Shown here: positions 55,799 to 64,000 of the stretch, one piece after another
How the letters are laid out: every line of letters starts with the position of its first letter
How positions within the stretch are numbered: position 1 is the stretch's first letter
Position numbers and translations under genes: made by a program
From: Fluviicoccus sp.
GTDB taxonomy: Bacteria > Pseudomonadota > Gammaproteobacteria > Pseudomonadales > Moraxellaceae
Direction: 5' to 3'
Assembly: GCF_030646115.1 (NCBI RefSeq)
Contig: NZ_JAUSMX010000008.1
Coordinates: 62,001 to 126,000 of the forward strand
Length of the DNA: 64,000 nucleotides
Notes under the pieces: model-generated
Database searches by the model: none
What the model saw: the letters and a program-made list of their open reading frames with translations, nothing else
Told to the model about the DNA's origin: nothing

Positions 55799-58700
55799 AT
55801 GCGGCTACTTCGCTCACTCCAGTTCACCGGCTTCGCCTTGATGGCGTTGCTGTGTGTACTTTTGGGGTTGAGCGGGGCAGTGCAGGCTGCGCCCCTCGCG
55901 GGGGCGGCCATCCGCAATCAGGCGACCGCCCAATACGATGATCCGCAAACCCTCAATAACAAGCTTTTCGCCACTTCCAACACCACCATTGTCAATGTAG
56001 TTTCCGCCAGCCTGACCCCGGCGCCGCTGATGACTGTTGGTCCCGGAACGCCGGTGACATGGTGCCACTCTCTGACAAATACCGGTACGCTGGCTGATAC
56101 CTACACCCTGACCGCCACTGATCTTGGCGGCGACAGCGGCATCCTGAATACATTAACGTTGGTGGAGGACACCAACGGTAATTGTGTGGAGGATGCCGGT
56201 GACCGTGTAGTTGCCAATGGCGGCACGGTGACCGTGAATTTCGGGGCCGCCAAATCGGCCAGCCTGTTGGTCAAGGGTACGGTTCCCGCTACGGCGGACG
56301 AAGGCTTCCTTTATAACGTCCGCATCACCGCCACCAGTATCAGTGATTCTACGCTGGTGTTGGTGCGCAACGATCAGGTCCGTGTTTCCGGGCCGCAGAT
56401 TGAACTGGCCAAAAAAGTCAGCGCCGCCACTGCCAAGCAGGGCGATGAATTGACATATACACTGACCATTTCCAATCGCAATGCCTATGCCGCCATTCCG
56501 GTCATGGTCAGTATCGATGGGTCCATCGTCCCGCGCATGGTGGTGGATGACCCCGTTCCGGCCAATGTGCGCCTGAATGCCGTTCCGGTTTATGCCGGTC
56601 CGGGCAAGGTGATCTATCACCTGGCGGAAACAGCCTCCGAGTTGTATGTCACGACGCCTCCGGCTGATCTGACCCGGGTGGATCGCTTGGGTGTTGCCTA
56701 TGAAACATTCACCGGCAATCAGGTGGATGAGCTGAATTTCAAGGTGCTGGTGCTGGCCAATGCGGTCAAGACGACCTTGACCAACCAGTTCCGCTTCCTG
56801 CACCGTTTGGGTGATGCCGACCGAGAGCTGATTTCGCCCAAAGTCGAAACCGTGGTCGATGAGGCGGGCAAGCTGCCCAGCCTGGTCAACAAGGACAGCC
56901 AGTACGCCGACCTGCAACTGCGCATCGGCTTGGGTGAGGAGTTGTTTCTGGAAGCCACCTGCTCCGTCTGCAACACCCAGTCCGGTCGTCGTGATTATCT
57001 GGTGATCCGGGTGCATTCCGGCAACAACCCCAAGAATGACGGCATCAAGAATGCCCCCCTGATCGCGTTTTATGATCCAGCGGGAAAAGACTCGGTAGTA
57101 GTCACTGCCTATGAAACCGGTGCGAATACCGGGGTTTTCCGGGTCGTGGCCTTTGGTGAGGATACTTCCAAGACCGTCACCATCGGCATTCCCACCCACA
57201 GTTATGTTGGTGGACCCGTTGACGGTAGTGACAACATCCTGGAAACGGTACGTCACGACATCCTGATCGCCAATATTCTCTATTGCATCAATCCGGACCT
57301 GTCGCACGGCCAGAACGTCAATGTCTCCGCCAATGTATTGGTGGACCCCTTCGGCGTGGTGTTTGACAGCAGCACCAACGCCCCCATTGCCGGCGCCCAG
57401 GTGACGCTGGTTCGTCTGGTCGGTGGCGTGGAAAGCCCCAATACCACCTTTGTCTATGATGACAACGGCCGTCAGTGCAGCCCCAATCGTGATCCGCTGG
57501 CGGCGGCGGACTGCTTGGGCTCCATTTCCACCACAGCGGACGGCAAATACCGCTTCCCGCTGGTGGAGCCGGGCGACTATGTCCTGAAGATTACGCCGCC
57601 GGCCACGCATATTTTCCCCAGCAACGTCGTGATTCCGGCCGGTTTCATGCGGGTGGTGGTGGTGGGTTCACGGGGGGAGGGCTTCTCCGTGACTCCCGGT
57701 CGCGGCCCGGTGGAAATTGATATTCCGCTGGACCCGCAACTGGCTGCGGCCACGCTGTTTGTGCGCAAGTCCGGCAATCGCACCACCGTCGAAGTGGGCG
57801 AATTTGTCGATTACACTGTCAATGTCCGCAATGCCGGCAAGGCGGTGGCTACAGCCGTACAGGTCGAGGACCGTCTCCCGGCCGGTTTCAGTTATGTGCT
57901 CAATTCCGCCCGGGTGGACAATGTCGCCATGGAACCGGTGATCGGCGGCGGCATCATCCGTTTCAATCTCGGCAATATGGCCGGTAGCCTGGAAAAAGTC
58001 ATTCGCTACCGCCTGAAGGCCGGTGCGGTGGCCCGCATGGGCAATGCCGTGAACCAGGTTTCAGCGTTTGAAAACATTCCAGGCGGCAACCGCTCCAATG
58101 TCGCGGCTTATACAGTCCGGGTGTTGCCCGGCGTATTTACGTCGGAAGCGTATATCACCGGCAAGATTTACACCGATTGCAATCGCGACGGGGTGCAGGG
58201 ACTGGAAGAGGTCGGCGTCCCCGGTGTGCGCCTTTATCTGGAGGACGGCACTTTTGTTGTCAGCGATGTGGAAGGTAAATTCGACTTCTACGGACTGCGC
58301 CCAAAGACTCACATGCTGAAACTGGATCGCACCACCTTGCCGCGCGATATTGAGTTGATTGAGCAAAGCGTGCGTCACGGCGGCGACCCGGCCAGCCGCT
58401 TTGCAGACTTGAAGCCTGCTGAAATCCATAGGGCGGATTTTGCCGTCACCAGTGGCAGCGGTACCTGCGAAGGACCGGGCATGGAAGAAATTTTCCAGCG
58501 CCGCGCCGACGGCGATGGCGTGATTGGCGAGCTGGAGCGCAATCTCAAGGTGGACCTGCCGGTGATTCCGGTTGTGGTCAGTGATGTGCGTTCCCTGCCC
58601 GCCAATGGTTGTCTCAATGGCGACAGCAAATGCGGAACCCATGGCAAGGCATATCTGCCGGAGTTGAGCGAAGCGATCAGTGCATCAGTCAAGGCAGGCC

Positions 58701-61700
58701 GTGTCGAATTGACCGAGTTGGAAAGTTACTTGCCGGGAGCGGACCGCAGCGCCGCCATCCTTAACCTGAAGGAGGGTGATATTCTGCCAACCACCCAGAC
58801 GGTGATTCAGGTCAAGGGCACGTTGGGAGCTACCATGATGCTCACCGTCAATGGTCGCGAAGTCCCGTTCAAGCGTGTCGGCAAGCGCATCACCGTGCAG
58901 GACATCCGCGTGGAAGGGCGGGAATATATCGGTGTGCAACTGGACCCGGGTCTGAACCGCATTGAATTGAAGCAGGTAGACGCCATGGGCAATCCGCGCG
59001 GTGAAGCGGCGGTTTCCGTGGTAGCCCCCGGTGCGTTGTATGCCCTGAAAATGCTGGCTCCGGCGAAGTCGCTGGAGGCCAATGGCGAAAGCCGTCTGCC
59101 CGTCAGCCTCATCCTGCACGACAAGGATGGTGTTCCTGTCACCAGCCGCACCCAGATCACGGTGGAAGCCAGCGCCGGCCGCATTGCCGAAAAGGATCTG
59201 GACCCCAAGCAGCCCGGAACCCAGTTGTTTGTGGAAGGCGGCGAAACCACGCTGACCCTCGTGGCTCCGACGACGCCCGGCGAAGGGGAAGTGGTGGTGC
59301 GCACCGGTATCCTGAAGGAAACCCTCAAGGTTAAATTCGTCCCTGAATTGAGGCCGATGATTGTGGCCGGTATCGCCGAGGGCATGATCAGCCTTAAGGA
59401 CTTCGACAGCAGCAAGATTTCCCCGGCCATGGCTTCCGACGGTTTTGAAGAGGAACTGAACAACCTGGCCGGCAGCAATGACGGCAAGCTGAACGCCACC
59501 GGCCGCATGGCTTTCTTCCTGAAAGGCAAAGTCAAAGGCGAGTACCTGCTGACCATGTCCTATGATTCGGACAAGGACAAGCAGCAGTCGCTGTTCCGCG
59601 ATATCCGTCCGGAAGAATACTACCCGGTTTACGGCGATTCGGCCGTGAAAGGCTTTGACGCCCAGTCCACCGGCAAGCTGTATGCACGACTGGACAAGGG
59701 CCGCTCCTACGCATTGTTCGGCGACTACAATACCCGCATCGAGAATGCCAAGGGTCTGGAACTGGGTCAGTACAACCGCTCGCTGACCGGCCTGCGCCTG
59801 CATCATGAGACCGAAAAGTCCAGCACTACCGCTTTTGCCGCCCAAACGAATGCCAACCAGACCACGCTGGAAATCCCGGCGCAGGGCGTATCCGGCCCCT
59901 ATGCCTTGCCCGGCATCAATGGCCTGCTGGTGAACAGTGAGAAAGTGGAAATTCTGCTGCGGGACCGCAACAATCCCGGTTTGATTATTTCCACGCAGTC
60001 GCAAACCCGTTTTCTCGATTATGAATTTGAGCCGCTGACCGGCAGCCTGATTTTCAAGGGTCCGGTGCCCAGCCTGGACGCCAACCTCAATCCTTACTCC
60101 ATCCGCGTGACGCTGGAAGTCAGCAACAACGGGCCTGAGTATTGGGTGGGCGGCGTTCAGGGCCAGCATCAGCTGACCGAGCGCCTGAGCGTGGGCGCCG
60201 CCGTGGTGTCGGAAGACAATCCGGTGGATGCCTATCAGTTGGGTAGTGTCAACGCCTCCTATAAGTTGACAGCGGATACGACGGTCGTGGTTGAAGGAGC
60301 CTCATCCGACCGCGACAGCAAAGGTGTGGGCGCTGCTGGCCGCATTGAAATCGTGCATGAAAAGGGCACGGATTACTGGCGTGTCTTCCACGGCCAGAGC
60401 GAAAAAGAGTTCGATAATACGGCTGCGCCGCTGACGGCCGGCCGCGAGGAAAGCGGCGCCCGCCTGCGCCTCAGTCTCGAAAAATGGGGCATGTTCCGCG
60501 CCGAAGCCTCCCGTACCGCCGATGCCAACACTTCCGGTGTGCGTCAGGGGCTGAAGCTCAGCCTGGAAAAGCGTCTCAACGAGATGCTGGCCTTGGAAAT
60601 CGGCTCGCGCATTTATGACGAAACCAGCGCACCGGCATCATCAAGCAGCCTGGGTTCCACGCCTTATGAAGGCGTGACCGCCTGGCTGAAGATGAATGCC
60701 CAGTTTGCCGCCTTGCCCGGTGCATCCGCTTTTGTCGAATATGAGCAGGATGTGGACAACTCGGAGCGTCAGGTGCTGTCGGTGGGCGGTGATTACCGCT
60801 TGGGTACCCAGGGCCGCCTCTATGCCCGTCATGAACTGATTTCCAGTCTTTCCGGCGGCAACGGCCTGAACGACACCCAGCAGCGCAACACCACCGTGGT
60901 TGGCGTTGAAGACGAATACATGAAGGACGGCCGGGTGTTCAGCGAATACCGGGTGCGTGACGCCATTTCCGCCACTGAGGCCGAAGCGGCCATCGGCCTG
61001 CGCAACCGCTGGTATCTGGCGCAAGACGTGCGGCTCAGCACCAACCTGGAGCGGGTTTCCACCCTGAAAGGCACCACCGCCAACGATGCCACCGCCGTCA
61101 GCCTGGGCCTGGAATATCTGGCCAACCCGCTGTGGAAAGCCACCGGCAAAGTTGATTTCCGCTGGGCGGACACCGCAGACACCATCCTCAACCAGCTGGG
61201 TATTGCCTGGAAACTGAACCGGGACTGGACGTTGCTGGCCCGCAACACTTTCAGCCTCACCGACAACAAGAATGTCGGCAACAAGGTTCTGGACCGTTTC
61301 CAGACCGGTTTTGCCTGGCGGCAGGTCGATACCAACCGCTGGGATGCATTGACCAAGCTGGAATACAAGATCGAAGACGACCGCTCGCAAACCGTTGCCA
61401 TCGACCGTGACGCCTTCATTTTCTCCACGCACCTCAATTACCATCCGGTGCGCCGTCTCACCCTGTCCGGCAACTATGCCGGTAAATGGGCCACTGATAA
61501 TTCCGGCGGTATTGCCGCCGACAGCACCACGCACATGGTCGGCGCCCGCGCCATCCGCGACCTGACCGAGCGCTGGGAGGCCAGCGTGCAGGGCGGACAA
61601 ATCTGGGGCGACGGTGGCCAGAAGCGCTATGTGCTGGGTGTGGAGTCCGGATACATGGTGATGACCAATTTCTGGCTGTCCGCCGGTTACAACTTCCTGA

Positions 61701-61846
61701 ACTATGACGACGGTGACCTGGTCGGCAATGACTATACCGTGGACGGGTTCTACCTGCGTTTCCGCTTCAAGTTTGATGAAGATTTGTTCAACGCACGCAA
61801 ACCCGGCATCAACAAGACTCTGGAGCCTGAAAATGTCCGCCCCTAA
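55799..61846 (+). CDS. Giant outer-membrane surface protein: DUF11, CarboxypepD_reg-like, SdrD-B-like domains and a C-terminal barrel
   Basis: 2015 residues. Signal peptide GFALMALLCVLLGLSGAVQA. From the N-terminus: Ig-like/DUF11 domains (IELAKKVSAATAKQGDELTY near 200); a carboxypeptidase-regulatory-like domain (about 515-610, APIAGAQVTLVRLVGGV and VEPGDYVLKITPP); another DUF11 (about 650-770); an SdrD-B-like domain (about 783-850, GKIYTDCNRDGVQGLEEVGV); a big Ig-like region (about 1090-1180); then from about 1230 a strand-rich region that reads as an outer-membrane beta-barrel (AGYNFLNYDDGDLVGNDY, FYLRFRFKF near the end). I infer surface display of the N-terminal part. Its end overlaps the OmpA-family gene by 14 bases. 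Confidence 0.8.
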   Translation: MRLLRSLQFTGFALMALLCVLLGLSGAVQAAPLAGAAIRNQATAQYDDPQTLNNKLFATSNTTIVNVVSASLTPAPLMTVGPGTPVTWCHSLTNTGTLADTYTLTATDLGGDSGILNTLTLVEDTNGNCVEDAGDRVVANGGTVTVNFGAAKSASLLVKGTVPATADEGFLYNVRITATSISDSTLVLVRNDQVRVSGPQIELAKKVSAATAKQGDELTYTLTISNRNAYAAIPVMVSIDGSIVPRMVVDDPVPANVRLNAVPVYAGPGKVIYHLAETASELYVTTPPADLTRVDRLGVAYETFTGNQVDELNFKVLVLANAVKTTLTNQFRFLHRLGDADRELISPKVETVVDEAGKLPSLVNKDSQYADLQLRIGLGEELFLEATCSVCNTQSGRRDYLVIRVHSGNNPKNDGIKNAPLIAFYDPAGKDSVVVTAYETGANTGVFRVVAFGEDTSKTVTIGIPTHSYVGGPVDGSDNILETVRHDILIANILYCINPDLSHGQNVNVSANVLVDPFGVVFDSSTNAPIAGAQVTLVRLVGGVESPNTTFVYDDNGRQCSPNRDPLAAADCLGSISTTADGKYRFPLVEPGDYVLKITPPATHIFPSNVVIPAGFMRVVVVGSRGEGFSVTPGRGPVEIDIPLDPQLAAATLFVRKSGNRTTVEVGEFVDYTVNVRNAGKAVATAVQVEDRLPAGFSYVLNSARVDNVAMEPVIGGGIIRFNLGNMAGSLEKVIRYRLKAGAVARMGNAVNQVSAFENIPGGNRSNVAAYTVRVLPGVFTSEAYITGKIYTDCNRDGVQGLEEVGVPGVRLYLEDGTFVVSDVEGKFDFYGLRPKTHMLKLDRTTLPRDIELIEQSVRHGGDPASRFADLKPAEIHRADFAVTSGSGTCEGPGMEEIFQRRADGDGVIGELERNLKVDLPVIPVVVSDVRSLPANGCLNGDSKCGTHGKAYLPELSEAISASVKAGRVELTELESYLPGADRSAAILNLKEGDILPTTQTVIQVKGTLGATMMLTVNGREVPFKRVGKRITVQDIRVEGREYIGVQLDPGLNRIELKQVDAMGNPRGEAAVSVVAPGALYALKMLAPAKSLEANGESRLPVSLILHDKDGVPVTSRTQITVEASAGRIAEKDLDPKQPGTQLFVEGGETTLTLVAPTTPGEGEVVVRTGILKETLKVKFVPELRPMIVAGIAEGMISLKDFDSSKISPAMASDGFEEELNNLAGSNDGKLNATGRMAFFLKGKVKGEYLLTMSYDSDKDKQQSLFRDIRPEEYYPVYGDSAVKGFDAQSTGKLYARLDKGRSYALFGDYNTRIENAKGLELGQYNRSLTGLRLHHETEKSSTTAFAAQTNANQTTLEIPAQGVSGPYALPGINGLLVNSEKVEILLRDRNNPGLIISTQSQTRFLDYEFEPLTGSLIFKGPVPSLDANLNPYSIRVTLEVSNNGPEYWVGGVQGQHQLTERLSVGAAVVSEDNPVDAYQLGSVNASYKLTADTTVVVEGASSDRDSKGVGAAGRIEIVHEKGTDYWRVFHGQSEKEFDNTAAPLTAGREESGARLRLSLEKWGMFRAEASRTADANTSGVRQGLKLSLEKRLNEMLALEIGSRIYDETSAPASSSSLGSTPYEGVTAWLKMNAQFAALPGASAFVEYEQDVDNSERQVLSVGGDYRLGTQGRLYARHELISSLSGGNGLNDTQQRNTTVVGVEDEYMKDGRVFSEYRVRDAISATEAEAAIGLRNRWYLAQDVRLSTNLERVSTLKGTTANDATAVSLGLEYLANPLWKATGKVDFRWADTADTILNQLGIAWKLNRDWTLLARNTFSLTDNKNVGNKVLDRFQTGFAWRQVDTNRWDALTKLEYKIEDDRSQTVAIDRDAFIFSTHLNYHPVRRLTLSGNYAGKWATDNSGGIAADSTTHMVGARAIRDLTERWEASVQGGQIWGDGGQKRYVLGVESGYMVMTNFWLSAGYNFLNYDDGDLVGNDYTVDGFYLRFRFKFDEDLFNARKPGINKTLEPENVRP

Positions 61847-63032
61847 CCCAAGCCGCCTGGCGACATTGAGCCTGTGTTCCGCCCTGTGGCTGGCGGCCGG
61901 CGCCGTGCATGCGGAAGACTCTGTCGTCCAGCCCCAGGAAACCCGCATCAGCGATGAAGTGGTGCATGCCGACCTGACCGGCCTGAAGCTGCTGCAGGAC
62001 CGTATTGCTCGCCTGAATGCCGGTGGTGTCGGCGCAGACAACTATTATCTGGTCAAGGCGCAGGCCTGGCTGGATTTTGCTTATCATGAATATTATGAGA
62101 ATGACCGCAGCCAGGTCATTGAGCAGGCCGTCGGGCAATCCGCCTGGCTGGTGGGGCAGATGGAAACGGCCGTGGCCAATATAACCCTGGACACGCCGGT
62201 GATTGAGCAATCGCAACGCCTGCGGGAAGATTTGTGGACCATTGCTGCCGACATGAAGCGTCATCAGGGATTTGCCTGCGCCGCCGCACCCTTGGCCGAA
62301 ATGGAAGTGCGTCTGGTCTGGGCAGGTCACGAGAACAAGGAGTTGGGTTGGCGTCATGCCCGTGAGCACTTTGCCGCCGCCGAGCGTTTGGCAAAGCGCG
62401 CCCGCAAACTGGCGGATAACTGTGTTTGCCCGCCGGAAGCCACCAAGCCTTGCCCCATCGCGGAAACGCCGCCGGCCGTCGTGGAAACCCCGGTTATGCC
62501 GCCTCCGGTTGTTCCGGTGGTCACTCCCGAGCAGCCGCCTTCGCTGTTGGTGAATGTGCCGCGCAACGTGCACTTTGCCCTCGACAAGTCCGATATCAGC
62601 GGCGGGTCGGTCGTGGTGCTGAAGCGTGTCGCCGAGATCCTGAAAGTCTACCCGCACATGACCATTACGCTGGAAGGGCATACCGATTCCCGCGCCAGCA
62701 AGGGTTACAACCTGAAGTTGTCGAAGCGGCGGGTGGATGCCGTGCGCAACTACCTGCTGAAGCTGGGGGTGTCTGCCGACCGGATGACCACGATTGCCAT
62801 GGGTATGGAGCGCACTCTCAGTGCGGAAAGTGATGCGCTGATGAATCACGCCCTAAGCCGCCGGGTTGAGGTTGCGTATTTTGGCGAGAAGATCGAGTCG
62901 TATGCGCAACGGGATGACCTGCAGCTTGAGGCGGCCCGTCAGGCAGCGAAAAAAGCCAAGGCCAAGGTTAAGGCCAGAAGTAAAGCGGGCAGGAAGACTT
63001 CCACCACCAAGGCAAGGCCTGGGCGTAAATAA
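61833..63032 (+). CDS. OmpA-family peptidoglycan-binding protein
   Basis: 399 residues from the ATG at 61833, starting inside the end of the giant gene. Signal peptide LSLCSALWLAAGAVHA. A helical middle region (about 50-200) is followed by a Pro/Val-rich linker (about 215-245), then the OmpA C-terminal domain (about 250-360): VHFALDKSDISGG, ITLEGHTDSRASKGYNLKLS with the peptidoglycan-binding Asp/Arg, and LSRRVEVAYF. The last 35 residues are nearly all Lys, Arg and Ala. It probably ties the neighbouring outer-membrane barrel to the cell wall. Confidence 0.88.
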   Translation: MSAPNPSRLATLSLCSALWLAAGAVHAEDSVVQPQETRISDEVVHADLTGLKLLQDRIARLNAGGVGADNYYLVKAQAWLDFAYHEYYENDRSQVIEQAVGQSAWLVGQMETAVANITLDTPVIEQSQRLREDLWTIAADMKRHQGFACAAAPLAEMEVRLVWAGHENKELGWRHAREHFAAAERLAKRARKLADNCVCPPEATKPCPIAETPPAVVETPVMPPPVVPVVTPEQPPSLLVNVPRNVHFALDKSDISGGSVVVLKRVAEILKVYPHMTITLEGHTDSRASKGYNLKLSKRRVDAVRNYLLKLGVSADRMTTIAMGMERTLSAESDALMNHALSRRVEVAYFGEKIESYAQRDDLQLEAARQAAKKAKAKVKARSKAGRKTSTTKARPGRK

Positions 63033-63046
63033 GCGGAGTCTGTACC

Positions 63047-64000
63047 ATGCGGTCTCGTAGATGGGGAGGAGCCAGGCTCCTCCTGACATTCTTCTGTCTG
63101 ATCTTGTCCGGTCTTACCCATGCTGCGATTGTGGATATCGTCGTCAACCAAAGCGACAGTCCTGATCCTATCGGTGCCGGCGGGCTGCTGACCTATACCA
63201 TCGTGGTCAGCAACAACGGCCCGGATGACGCGACCGGCGTGGTGTTGACCGATACGATTCCCGGCACGGTCACTTTTTCCAGCGTCTCCACGACCAAGGG
63301 CGCCTGCGTCGGCACATCCACCATCACCTGTACCATCGGCAGTTTGACTATTGGCGAGTCAGCCACCGTTCTGATCCGGGTGGTGCCCACGGTCGTCGGC
63401 ACCCTCACCAATACTGTGACAAGCACCCGTAACGAACCGGATTCCAATGCCGCGAATAATGCCGATACCGACATTACCACCGTGCAGACCGGTACTGATC
63501 TTTCGATCACCAAAACCGACAGCGCCGACCCGGTTTCGCAGGGGGATTCCTTTTCCTACGCCCTCACGGCACGCAACAATGGCCCCTATGCGCTGGGTGC
63601 CTCAGATACCCTGACCATAACCGATAATGTTCCCAGCGGTATCCGGGTGACCGCCGTGCCCTCCGGCACGGGCTGGAGTTGCTTGCCCGCGTCCGGCTAT
63701 CCCATGAACGGCCCGTTTGCCCTGACCTGTACCCGCACCGGGGCGGTGGCGATTGCCGCCAATGCCCCGGTGCTGACCGTACCGGTCATGGCGTTGTCGC
63801 TGGGCACCATTACCAACCAGGTGACGCTGTCGTCTTCCATCCGGGATGACAATACCGCTAACAATAATGCGACGCAAAGCACGACAGTTAACCAGGCTTC
63901 CGATGCTGCCATAACCAAAGGCGTGAACCAGACCGGTAATCTGGGTCTGGGCCAGACCTACACCTACACCTTGTCACCGACACTGATTGTCGGCACCACC
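63047..64000 (+). CDS. DUF11-repeat surface protein, truncated by the window end
   Basis: Open from the ATG at 63047 through the last base, 318 codons so far. Signal peptide LLLTFFCLILSGLTHA. At least two DUF11 domains are complete: VVNQSDSPDPIGAGGLLTYT with VVSNNGPDDATGVVLTDTIP, and SITKTDSADPVSQGDSFSYA with ARNNGPYALGASDTLTITDN; a third begins AAITKGVNQTGNLGLGQTYT. This is closer to the canonical DUF11 consensus (NNGP) than the two proteins upstream. It follows the OmpA gene by 14 bases and probably shares its transcript. Confidence 0.82.
   Translation, partial: MRSRRWGGARLLLTFFCLILSGLTHAAIVDIVVNQSDSPDPIGAGGLLTYTIVVSNNGPDDATGVVLTDTIPGTVTFSSVSTTKGACVGTSTITCTIGSLTIGESATVLIRVVPTVVGTLTNTVTSTRNEPDSNAANNADTDITTVQTGTDLSITKTDSADPVSQGDSFSYALTARNNGPYALGASDTLTITDNVPSGIRVTAVPSGTGWSCLPASGYPMNGPFALTCTRTGAVAIAANAPVLTVPVMALSLGTITNQVTLSSSIRDDNTANNNATQSTTVNQASDAAITKGVNQTGNLGLGQTYTYTLSPTLIVGTT

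Overview
This GC-rich 64 kb chromosomal window looks like a gammaproteobacterium distantly related to Pseudomonas. The evidence is gene order: carA-carB-greA, nrdR-ribD-ribE-ribBA-ribH-nusB-thiL-pgpA followed by ribA, ispA-dxs, and argE-argA are all arrangements known from Pseudomonas-type genomes. I see no rRNA, tRNA, insertion sequence, prophage or CRISPR array. Genus cannot be settled from the sequence alone.

Layout. 1-9.4 kb: end of an outer-membrane patatin/Omp85-type protein, an SCP2-like protein, carAB (with an attenuator-like leader), greA, a CNNM/CBS membrane protein and an acyl-CoA dehydrogenase. 9.5-11.5 kb: an exported RCC1-repeat protein with an unknown partner. 11.6-20.9 kb: riboflavin/thiamine block (nrdR, ribD, ribE, ribBA, ribH, nusB, thiL, pgpA, a retropepsin-like protease, ribA), interrupted by a minus-strand glycine-zipper protein and a PA14 lipoprotein. 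20.9-25.1 kb (minus): PilJ-domain protein, DUF4404 protein, dxs, ispA. 25.3-28.9 kb (minus): zinc ABC transporter genes plus a His-rich outer-membrane protein behind a strong Zur-box match. 29-33.6 kb: a DUF697-like protein, a hybrid histidine kinase and a tandem DsbA/HCCA-isomerase-like protein.

33.8-46.2 kb is a tightly packed ten-gene plus-strand operon: a degenerate receiver, a MEDS-PAS-GGDEF-EAL protein, CheW, CheR, CheW, a soluble protoglobin-PAS chemoreceptor, a CheA-REC hybrid, CheB, a conserved unknown protein and a haem-oxygenase-like protein with an unassigned C-terminal half. The order resembles the Wsp surface-sensing system, with a haem sensor as input and a c-di-GMP enzyme as probable output. 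Behind it lies a candidate minus-strand small RNA with its own promoter and terminator, then a MerR-family regulator carrying both signatures of the B12-dependent photoreceptors CarH/LitR. Oxygen/haem, light and c-di-GMP signalling may therefore be linked here; this is the most interesting part of the window.

47.6-51.8 kb (minus): ilvD, argA, argE. 52.2-64 kb (plus) is a surface-protein locus: a small exported DUF11-like protein, a 914-residue DUF11-repeat protein behind a structured leader, a 2015-residue protein with DUF11, SdrD-B-like and carboxypeptidase-regulatory-like domains and a probable C-terminal beta-barrel, an OmpA-family protein, and a second DUF11-repeat protein running off the window. 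It looks like a matrix, fibre or S-layer-like assembly with its own outer-membrane and peptidoglycan anchors; its function is not established here.
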